In this document: piece by piece, positions 6,809 to 13,502 of the stretch | Layout: every line of letters starts with the position of its first letter | Numbering within the stretch: the first letter of the stretch is position 1 | DNA from: an uncultured Treponema sp. | Lineage (GTDB): Bacteria; Spirochaetota; Spirochaetia; Treponematales; Treponemataceae | DNA length: 13,502 nt | Direction: 5' to 3' | Assembly: GCA_937901865.1 (NCBI GenBank) | Contig: CALDID010000036.1 | Span: 1-13,502 of the forward strand | Notes under the pieces: generated by a model | Database searches by the model: none | What the model was told of the DNA's origin: nothing | What the model saw: the letters and a program-made list of their open reading frames with translations, nothing else | Made by a program: the position numbers and the translations under genes

Positions 6809-6838
6809 TTGGACAAATAAGAGATGTGTTGCTATAAT
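6809..6838 (+). promoter_or_regulatory. Near-consensus sigma-70 promoter of the helicase/methyltransferase operon
   Basis: TTGGAC (6809-6814), an 18-bp spacer and a perfect TATAAT (6833-6838) lie just before the gene. The -10 element ends only 8 bases before the ATG at 6847, so a start site at the usual distance falls on or next to the start codon. There would be little or no leader. Confidence 0.55.
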
Positions 6839-6846
6839 GAAAGAAT

Positions 6847-9800
6847 ATGAGTTTAGTGAATAATTGTATTATTGACAATAAAACATTCGGAAATGTGGGC
6901 GATTTCTTAAAAGAAACAGTAAAAGACGGTTCGGAAATTTCTATTGTATCAGCGTATTTTACGATTTTTGCTTATTATTCCCTGCACAATAATTTGGATA
7001 AGATAAAATCTTTGCGTTTTCTGTTTGGAGAGCCAACTTTTATTCAAAACAGTACGACTGACGTAAAAAACTACAAAATAGAAGATGATACTATATCTGT
7101 TTCAATAAACGAAAAAATCTCGCAGAAGAAAATCGCTCAAAAGTGTGCACAATGGCTTTTAGAAAAGGCGGAAATAAAGTCAATCGTTAAGCCGAATTTT
7201 TTGCATGGCAAAATGTATTATGTCGATTTGAATGAAAAGAATTATCCGCAAGCCCTTTGCGGCAGTTCCAATTTTACAACGAGCGGGCTAGGGCTAAAAA
7301 AAGAAAGCAGCAATATTGAACTGAACCTGGTTGTAGACAGCGACAGGCAAAAAGAAGAGATAAAAAACTGGTTTGACGCTGTTTGGAATGACAAAACAGG
7401 ACTTGTACAAGATGTAAAAGCAGAAGTGCTCAAATATTTGGAGCAGTTGTACGCAGAAAATCCGCCCGAGATTGTTTATTTTAAGACGCTTTATTGTTTG
7501 TTCCATGATTATCTTGAAGAGCAGAAAGATAGCAAATTATTTGACGAAACGGCATTTAAAGATACTGTTGTTTGGAGCAAACTGTATGAGTTTCAAAAAG
7601 ACGGCGTAAAAGGCGCAATCAATAAGATTTTGAAGCATGGCGGCTGTATTATTGCGGATTCGGTTGGTTTGGGAAAAACGTTTGAGGCGTTGGCTGTAAT
7701 AAAATATTTTGAATTGCGAAATTATAATGTGTTGGTTCTCTGTCCGAAAAATCTAGGAAGCAACTGGACTGTGTACCAAGCATCAAAAAACAGCACACTT
7801 AATATTTTGCAAGCCGACAGATTTCATTATCATATTTTGTATCATACAGATATGGGGCGCGTTACTGGTATATCTGGCGCAGACGGTCATCGTTTTGAAT
7901 CGTTTAATTGGAGTGCTTATGATTTAGTGGTGATTGACGAAAGCCACAATTTCAAAGGCAATCCTATGGAAAAAGAAAAAAACGGCGAAAAACGAATGAA
8001 TAGAGCAAAGTGGCTTATGGAAAAAGTCATTAAGGAGGGCGGAAAAACAAAAGTATTGCTTCTTTCAGCAACGCCTGTAAATAATTCGCTCAAAGATTTG
8101 CGAAATCAGATAAACTTTATCACAGAAGGAAATCAAGCGGCACTACGGGAAAATACGGGGATAACAGATATTGCAAAAACACTCGAAAATGCGCAGAAAC
8201 AGTTTTCGATTTGGGCAGACCCGAAGAAAAATAAAAACCGTACTACAAAAGCATTGCTTGAGAAATTGGATACATCGTTTTTTAAGTTGTTGGACGAACT
8301 CACGATTGCGCGCTCTCGGAAGCACATCACAAAGTTTTACAATGACGAAAAAACGGGAAAATTTCCTGTTAGATTAAAACCAAAAGCGGTATATGCAAAA
8401 ATTGATACGCAAGATGAGTTTCCTGAATATGAAGCAATTAACGAACAGATTTCGCATTATCAGCTTTCTATTTTTAATCCATCAAAGTACATAAAGGACG
8501 AAAAAAAAGATTATTACGCACGGCTTGCAGGCTCGGCAGTAGAAGCATTCGTGCAAGATGACCGCGAAAAATCGCTGATAGGAATGATGAAAGTGGGCTA
8601 TTTGAAGCGGCTTGAAAGCTCGGTAAAATCATTTTCTATTTCTATTTCCCGGACGGTAGAGCAAATAAAGGATTTGCTTAACAAGATAGAAGCGTATGAA
8701 AAACTGTCAGAGAGTGAAAAAGAAAAATTTGCGCTCTCGAATCAAGTGGAACAGGATTTTGATAATGAGACTTTGCTAGAAAGCAATGACGATTTAGGCG
8801 AAAGCGAAAATGCAGAGTTTTTGGTCGGCAAAAAACTAAAATTCAGCCTTGCTGATTTGAAACTTGACGATTGGAAAAAAGATTTGCGCAATGACCGTTC
8901 TTCTATGATTTTAATCCGCGATACTGCGCAAAAAATCAGTGCAGAACGAGATGCAAAACTAGTGGAATTAAAACGGCTGATAAAAGAAAAAGCCGAAAAG
9001 CCTTTGAACAATAACAATAGAAAAGTAATTGTCTTTACGGCGTTTTCTGATACGGCACACTATTTGTTTGACAATATTCGAGATTGGGCAAAAAAAGAAC
9101 TCGGTCTTGAAAGTGCACTTGTTTGCGGCAATGAAACAGCATCTACATTCGGCAAAAGCGATTTTAATACGATATTGGTAAATTTTGCGCCAAAAGCAAA
9201 GCACAGAGCGGAACTTAATATCGCCGAAGAAAAAGAAATCGATATTTTAATTGCAACAGACTGCATTAGCGAAGGTCAAAACTTGCAGGACTGTGATTAT
9301 CTTATAAACTACGATATTCATTGGAATCCTGTGCGCATTATTCAGCGTTTCGGACGAATTGACCGATTGGGAAGCGAAAACAACAGTATTCAGCTGGTAA
9401 ATTTTTGGCCAACGCAGGATTTGGATAAATACATCAACTTAAAAACAAGAGTTGAAAGCAGAATGGCGTTAGTTGATTTGACGGCGACAACAGAAGATAA
9501 TATCTTGAAAAGCGACGAGGTAAAAGAGCTGATTGATGATAATATGAAATATCGCGACAAGCAACTTTTGCGGCTCAAAGAAGAAGTGTTCGATTTGGAA
9601 GATATGAACGATAGCATTTCGCTCACCGATTTTACGCTTGACGATTTCCGCGTGGAACTTTCGCATTTCTTAAAAGAGAAAGCAGAACGACTGGAAAAGA
9701 TACCTGAGGGAATTTATGCGGTTGTGCCAAGTCCTGAATGCAAAGAGTGTCCTTGTGAAAAAGAGTATGATGAAGCGGCAAAAAGCATAATAAAGAAAGG

Positions 9801-10194
9801 CGTGATTTTCTGTTTGAGACAAAAAAATAAAAATGCGGATTGCGAAAAGATAAATCCGCTTAATCCATATTTTTTGGTTTATGTGTATGATTCTGGGGCA
9901 GTAAAGTTTAATTTTACAAACTCAAAGGCAATTTTGGAAGTATTGCGCTTGCTTTGCTCGGGCGAAAAACAGCCTTATGACAAACTTTGCGAACTTTTCA
10001 GCGATGAAACAAAAAATGATACAAAGCATTACACAATGCTTTTGGAAAATGGCGTTAGAGAGATTGCAGAAAGCGTTAAGAAAAGAAGCGCGGTAAAACT
10101 TTTAATGAGCCGAAATAGCGTTTTGATTGCAAAAGACAATCAAGTGGCAAAATTAAGCGATTTTGAACTTGTTACTTGGCTCATAATAAAATAA
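6847..10194 (+). CDS. PLD-family nuclease fused to SNF2-type helicase (defence/restriction-like)
   Basis: The protein has 1115 residues. Residues 1 to about 195 form a phospholipase-D-like nuclease domain with one HKD motif, H120-x-K122-x4-D127, followed by GSSNFT (139-144), which is typical of PLD-type nucleases. Such domains usually work as dimers, since two HKD motifs make one active site. A superfamily 2/SNF2 ATPase follows: Q250 in EFQKDG, Walker A GLGKT (274-278), DESH (364-367), SATP (407-410), then the second lobe with VIVFTAF (727-733), ATDCISEGQNL (803-813) and QRFGRIDRLG (833-842). All ATPase motifs look intact. The part from about 880 to 1115 matches no domain I can name and contains CKECPC (965-970). 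It is followed after 23 bases by a large DNA methyltransferase, so a DNA-translocating restriction role is inferred. Upstream there is only a weak GAAAG and no strong ribosome binding site, unlike the neighbouring genes. Cytoplasmic. Confidence 0.88.
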   Translation: MSLVNNCIIDNKTFGNVGDFLKETVKDGSEISIVSAYFTIFAYYSLHNNLDKIKSLRFLFGEPTFIQNSTTDVKNYKIEDDTISVSINEKISQKKIAQKCAQWLLEKAEIKSIVKPNFLHGKMYYVDLNEKNYPQALCGSSNFTTSGLGLKKESSNIELNLVVDSDRQKEEIKNWFDAVWNDKTGLVQDVKAEVLKYLEQLYAENPPEIVYFKTLYCLFHDYLEEQKDSKLFDETAFKDTVVWSKLYEFQKDGVKGAINKILKHGGCIIADSVGLGKTFEALAVIKYFELRNYNVLVLCPKNLGSNWTVYQASKNSTLNILQADRFHYHILYHTDMGRVTGISGADGHRFESFNWSAYDLVVIDESHNFKGNPMEKEKNGEKRMNRAKWLMEKVIKEGGKTKVLLLSATPVNNSLKDLRNQINFITEGNQAALRENTGITDIAKTLENAQKQFSIWADPKKNKNRTTKALLEKLDTSFFKLLDELTIARSRKHITKFYNDEKTGKFPVRLKPKAVYAKIDTQDEFPEYEAINEQISHYQLSIFNPSKYIKDEKKDYYARLAGSAVEAFVQDDREKSLIGMMKVGYLKRLESSVKSFSISISRTVEQIKDLLNKIEAYEKLSESEKEKFALSNQVEQDFDNETLLESNDDLGESENAEFLVGKKLKFSLADLKLDDWKKDLRNDRSSMILIRDTAQKISAERDAKLVELKRLIKEKAEKPLNNNNRKVIVFTAFSDTAHYLFDNIRDWAKKELGLESALVCGNETASTFGKSDFNTILVNFAPKAKHRAELNIAEEKEIDILIATDCISEGQNLQDCDYLINYDIHWNPVRIIQRFGRIDRLGSENNSIQLVNFWPTQDLDKYINLKTRVESRMALVDLTATTEDNILKSDEVKELIDDNMKYRDKQLLRLKEEVFDLEDMNDSISLTDFTLDDFRVELSHFLKEKAERLEKIPEGIYAVVPSPECKECPCEKEYDEAAKSIIKKGVIFCLRQKNKNADCEKINPLNPYFLVYVYDSGAVKFNFTNSKAILEVLRLLCSGEKQPYDKLCELFSDETKNDTKHYTMLLENGVREIAESVKKRSAVKLLMSRNSVLIAKDNQVAKLSDFELVTWLIIK

Positions 10195-10203
10195 AATAGA
10201 AAC

Positions 10204-10209
10204 AAGGGA
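10204..10209 (+). promoter_or_regulatory. Ribosome binding site of the methyltransferase gene
   Basis: AAGGGA sits 8 bases before the ATG at 10218, in the 23-base gap after the helicase stop codon. It fixes the start and shows independent translation initiation within the operon. Confidence 0.6.
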
Positions 10210-10217
10210 TTGTTTAG

Positions 10218-13200
10218 ATGAAACAGGATATAAAACAAAAGATTGAAGACGCTGTCGCTGCCTTTTGCACAAAGGAAGTTTTTGAGGCTGGAATAGAGCT
10301 GTTTGATACGCTCGGATATGATACGAGTTTGCGCTCTCCGCTCGACAAAAAGACATTCAGCGAGTTTGAATCATTGTACATTGAATCGTCAGTGAATAAA
10401 GAGCGGTTCAATAAAGAAAACGCTTTTTGCGATGATTGGAAATCAATCGATATTCTTTTTCAACTCACAGATGGTTCTTTTACAAATCAAGGAAAGTTAT
10501 TTGATTCAACAGTAAATCCACTTAATCCGCAGTCGTATCTTTGTTTTGCTGTGGAATTATCAAAAAGCGAATACACAAAAACACAACTTGCACGCATTAC
10601 GAGAGAGATAAATAAACTCTTTCCAATCCCGATACTTGTTGTTTTTAAGTATGGCGAGGAAGAAAATACTCTTGTTACGCTTTCGGTGATAAACCGCAGA
10701 GTGAATAAGAAAGACAGTGAGCGCGATGTTCTTGAAAAAGTTACGCTTATCAAAGATATTGTTGCCACAAAGCCTCATAGAGCGCATATCGAAATACTTT
10801 GTGATATGTCGATAGAAGAACTGACCAAGACGTATGATATTTATAGCTTTGAAACGTTGCATAAAGCGTGGGCAGCAGTCCTTGACACACAGACTCTTAA
10901 CAAGCGGTTTTATACGGAGCTGTCGAACTGGTATTTTTGGGCGATGCAGACGGTGGAATATCCGAACAGCAGCGACAATGCAAAGAATCTTATTCGGCTT
11001 TTGACTCGGCTTTTGTTTGTGTGGTTTATCAAAGAAAAAGATTTGATACCCGAAGAGTTTTTTGACGAAAACAAAATCCAAGACATTATTACTGTTTTTA
11101 ATCCGCATACTGTCTGTGAAAGTGAAAACAAAGAAAATGAAAGCATTTATTATAAGGCAATTTTGCAAAATCTTTTCTTTGCTAGTTTGAATGCAGAACA
11201 GGGAAATAGAGCATTCCGCCTTGATGGGCAAAATCAAAACGCAACAAATCTTATGCGATATAAACGATTCCTCAAAGCCCCTGATGAGTTTACCAAACTG
11301 ATAGAATCAAAAGTTCCGTTTATGAACGGAGGTCTGTTTGAATGTCTTGACCACCCGAGCGAAACGGAAAAAGGCAAGCAAGGCGGCTCAAAGATAGTCT
11401 ATGAAGACGGATTTTCGGACAGAAAAGATAATGCTCTTTTTGTGCCTGATTATATTTTCTTTGCAAAAGATGTGTTGACAGATTTAAGCAAAGAGTACGA
11501 CGATAAAAAAAAGAAAGATGTTGTTGTAAACGGAATTATCCGCATTTTGCAAAAATACAAGTTTACCGTGCAAGAAAATACGCCTGTGGAAGAAGACATT
11601 GCGCTTGACCCTGAACTTTTGGGACGTGTTTTTGAAAACCTTTTAGCAAGTTATAATCCTGAAACAAAAACAAACGCACGAAAGCAGACGGGTAGTTTTT
11701 ACACGCCACGCGCGATTGTTGAATATATGGTAGACGAAAGTTTAAAGGCGTACCTAAAAGAAAAAATGCTCTGTCTTTCAAAGATTTCGACTCAAGCTCG
11801 GAATGACGCAGAAAAAGACATTGAGCAAAAACTTTCTGACCTTATTGCATATAACGACAAACATGCAGATTTTACGGACGAAGAGTGCATAGCGATTTTG
11901 CGCTGTATTGACGAATGTAAAATCCTTGACCCTGCGTGCGGTTCGGGGGCGTTCCCGATGGGCGTTTTGCAGAAAATGGTGTATGTCATTCACAAACTTG
12001 ACCCACAGAACGATAACTGGAAGCAGATACAGATTCAGAAAATCTCTAGCGACAAGAGCCTTTCTGTAAAAGAAAAGAACGAACTGCAAAAAGAGATTTT
12101 AAGCGTGTTTGATGATAACGAACTAGATTATGCAAGAAAGCTCTATCTGATAGAAAACTGCATTCATGGAATCGATATTCAGCCGATTGCAACGCAAATA
12201 AGTCGCCTGCGCTTTTTTATCTCGCTTATTGTTGACCAGAAAGCCGACAAAGAAAAAGCAAATTTCGGCGTGCGACCTCTGCCGAATCTTGAAAATAGGC
12301 TTGTTACGGCGAATAGCTTGATTGGACTTGACGGCGAAAAAGGTTTGACATCACAAAGAACTGAAGAACTGACGAGCGAACTGCAAAAAGTGCGCCATGA
12401 ACTTTTTAAAGCAAAAACGCCGAAGTACAAAAAGGCGTTGCGGGAAAGAGATAAAGAAATCAGAGAAGAGCTGAAAGATGAGCTTTTGCAGTTGGGGTTT
12501 GGAAAGGAAAACGCTCTTTTGATTTCAAGCTGGAATCCGTATGACAAGAATAAATGCGCAGACTTTTTTGACGCAGAATGGATGTTCGGTGTGAAGGACG
12601 GCTTTGATATTGTCATCGGCAATCCGCCGTATGTGCAGTTGCAAGACAACGGCGGAAAACTTGCAAAGATGTATGAAGGACAAAACTTCAAAACATTCGC
12701 AAGAACAGGCGACATTTACTGTTTGTTCTATGAAAAAGGACAAAACTTGCTCAATAAACGCGGAAGGCTTTGCTTCATCACATCAAACAAATGGATGAGA
12801 GCTGGTTACGGCGAAAAACTTCGCGATTTCTTTGCAAAAGAAACAAACCCGAAACTGCTTGTTGACTTTGCAGGAGTAAAAGTCTTTGAAAGCGCAACAG
12901 TCGATACAAACATATTGCTTTTCACAAAGGACAAAAACGAAGGCAAAACTCTTTCTTGCACGACAACCACGCTCACAAAAGATGGCTTATCAAATTTGAG
13001 CGAATTCGTGAAGCAAAATTCTTCGCTGTGCAACTTTGCAACAAAAGACAGCTGGGTAATTTTGAGTCCGATTGAGCAAAGCATAAAGCAAAAGATTGAA
13101 GCTGTCGGTGTTCCTCTCAAAGACTGGGATATAAATATTTATCGTGGTGTTCTTACAGGCTTTAATGACGCGTTTATCATCTCTAGAGAAAAGCGAGAAG

Positions 13201-13502
13201 AGATTTTGAACAACTGCAAAGATGAAGCGGAACGAAAGCGAACGGAGGAGCTAATACGACCGATTTTGCGTGGCAGGGATATAAAAAGATACGAATATAA
13301 TTTCGCGGATTTGTATCTTATCAACACGCACAATGGCATAAAAGAAAAGAACATACCGAGAATTGACATCAAAGATTATCCTGCGGTCAAAAAACACCTT
13401 GATGAGTACTGGGCGAAGATTGAAAAGCGGGCTGACCAAGGCGACACTCCGTATAATCTGCGTAATTGCGCATATATGGACGAATTTAATAAGCCAAAAA
13501 TT
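10218..13502 (+). CDS. Large gamma-class adenine-N6 DNA methyltransferase (Eco57I-like), 3' truncated by the window
   Basis: An uninterrupted frame of 1095 codons runs off the right edge. Residues 1 to about 200 form an N-terminal domain with the segment VEL (E113)...TQLARITREINKLFPIPILVV and then DVLEKVTLIKDI, which I recall from large Eco57I-type methylases. Next comes a helical region, then TGSFYTPRAIVEYMV (491-505), the SAM-binding motif DPACGSGAF (571-579), ENCIHGIDIQPIA (646-658) and the catalytic NPPY (802-805). SAM motif before NPPY is the gamma order, so the product is N6-methyladenine. From about 970, YRGVLTGFNDAF and IRPILRGRDIKRY belong to a TaqI/Eco57I-like target-recognition domain. 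It is probably co-transcribed with the PLD-helicase. It should mark host DNA and may direct the helicase to unmodified sites. Whether it also cuts DNA is unclear: D78 and E113 could be remnants of a PD-(D/E)XK site, but no lysine stands two residues after E113. Confidence 0.9.
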   Translation, partial: MKQDIKQKIEDAVAAFCTKEVFEAGIELFDTLGYDTSLRSPLDKKTFSEFESLYIESSVNKERFNKENAFCDDWKSIDILFQLTDGSFTNQGKLFDSTVNPLNPQSYLCFAVELSKSEYTKTQLARITREINKLFPIPILVVFKYGEEENTLVTLSVINRRVNKKDSERDVLEKVTLIKDIVATKPHRAHIEILCDMSIEELTKTYDIYSFETLHKAWAAVLDTQTLNKRFYTELSNWYFWAMQTVEYPNSSDNAKNLIRLLTRLLFVWFIKEKDLIPEEFFDENKIQDIITVFNPHTVCESENKENESIYYKAILQNLFFASLNAEQGNRAFRLDGQNQNATNLMRYKRFLKAPDEFTKLIESKVPFMNGGLFECLDHPSETEKGKQGGSKIVYEDGFSDRKDNALFVPDYIFFAKDVLTDLSKEYDDKKKKDVVVNGIIRILQKYKFTVQENTPVEEDIALDPELLGRVFENLLASYNPETKTNARKQTGSFYTPRAIVEYMVDESLKAYLKEKMLCLSKISTQARNDAEKDIEQKLSDLIAYNDKHADFTDEECIAILRCIDECKILDPACGSGAFPMGVLQKMVYVIHKLDPQNDNWKQIQIQKISSDKSLSVKEKNELQKEILSVFDDNELDYARKLYLIENCIHGIDIQPIATQISRLRFFISLIVDQKADKEKANFGVRPLPNLENRLVTANSLIGLDGEKGLTSQRTEELTSELQKVRHELFKAKTPKYKKALRERDKEIREELKDELLQLGFGKENALLISSWNPYDKNKCADFFDAEWMFGVKDGFDIVIGNPPYVQLQDNGGKLAKMYEGQNFKTFARTGDIYCLFYEKGQNLLNKRGRLCFITSNKWMRAGYGEKLRDFFAKETNPKLLVDFAGVKVFESATVDTNILLFTKDKNEGKTLSCTTTTLTKDGLSNLSEFVKQNSSLCNFATKDSWVILSPIEQSIKQKIEAVGVPLKDWDINIYRGVLTGFNDAFIISREKREEILNNCKDEAERKRTEELIRPILRGRDIKRYEYNFADLYLINTHNGIKEKNIPRIDIKDYPAVKKHLDEYWAKIEKRADQGDTPYNLRNCAYMDEFNKPKI
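11779..11811. repeat. Dispersed-repeat-like palindromic sequence inside the methyltransferase gene
   Basis: GATTTCGACTCAAGCTCGGAATGACG within this span resembles one arm and loop of the GTCATTCC-type palindromic repeats spread through many bacterial genomes. Read in reverse it gives the familiar IPSLSRNL peptide. In the gene's frame it encodes STQARNDAE, in the linker between the TPR.IV.YMV segment and the SAM motif, and it keeps the frame open. The resemblance is by recall only. Confidence 0.4.

Larger units (their letters stand above)
6570..6846. other. Intergenic region before the helicase gene
   Basis: No coding frame is convincing here. A short repeat of AACTGT (6733-6738, 6743-6748) can pair with ACAGTT at 6760-6765, and a promoter sits at the right end. 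The stretch around 6600-6690 has a faint resemblance to the palindromic elements near 2550 (CCTTGACC shared), too weak to call a copy. Confidence 0.5.

Noticed and set aside
9739..9756. A zinc finger at CKECPC in the helicase.
   Set aside because: Three close cysteines with no clear fourth ligand at normal spacing do not make a supportable zinc-binding call.
10560..11237. A 225-residue minus-strand frame opposite the methyltransferase, and another at 12179-12715.
   Set aside because: Both are low-complexity Phe/Ser/Leu-rich shadows of a long continuous gene with ordered conserved motifs on the plus strand.
6847..13502. A complete DISARM or BREX system.
   Set aside because: Only a PLD-helicase and a methyltransferase are visible. 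DrmA, DrmB, a separate DrmC, PglZ and BrxC-like proteins are absent from the window, so only a partial resemblance can be claimed.

Overview
The window joins two kinds of DNA that look unlike each other. Bases 1 to about 1720 are GC-rich, and their genes have no Shine-Dalgarno sequence before the start codons. They encode a short surface-polysaccharide cluster: the 3' end of a rhamnose/fucose mutarotase-like gene, GDP-L-fucose synthase (fcl), and a family 2 glycosyltransferase. This fits a Bacteroidales-type genome. From about 1795 onward the DNA is AT-richer, its genes have strong AGGAG-type ribosome binding sites, and the gene content (reverse rubrerythrin, ankyrin-repeat lipoprotein, chemotaxis receptor with a TTG start) fits a host-associated Treponema. 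Two genes on opposite strands, the glycosyltransferase and a chemotaxis receptor, both lose their C-terminal parts at the same place (about 1710-1795). The simplest reading is an assembly chimera; a real recombination or transfer breakpoint is the alternative. Species assignments are inferred from composition and recalled family features, not from a search.

Layout of the Treponema-like part: (i) a minus-strand chemotaxis-receptor fragment (1769-2419); (ii) a gene-free, repeat-rich interval (2420-3114) with two related imperfectly palindromic MITE-like elements flanking about six 23-bp tandem units, each containing an operator-like dyad; (iii) rbr, a reverse rubrerythrin for peroxide detoxification (3115-3660); (iv) a large lipoprotein made almost entirely of about 26 ankyrin repeats (3745-6519), preceded by a long hairpin that overlaps its ribosome binding site and followed by a good intrinsic terminator; (v) an intergenic interval with a near-consensus promoter immediately before the next gene; (vi) a two-gene unit that runs off the right edge.

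That unit is the most interesting content. The first gene (6847-10194) fuses an HKD phospholipase-D-type nuclease domain to an SNF2/superfamily 2 helicase. The second (10218 to beyond 13502) is a very large gamma-class (Eco57I-like) adenine-N6 DNA methyltransferase with its own N-terminal domain and a TaqI/Eco57I-like target-recognition domain. The 23-nt spacing implies an operon. I infer a phage-defence or restriction-modification-like system in which the methyltransferase marks self DNA and the helicase with its PLD nuclease supplies translocation and cleavage. It resembles the helicase-plus-methylase part of class 1 DISARM or a split type ISP enzyme, but the other DISARM or BREX genes are not visible here.
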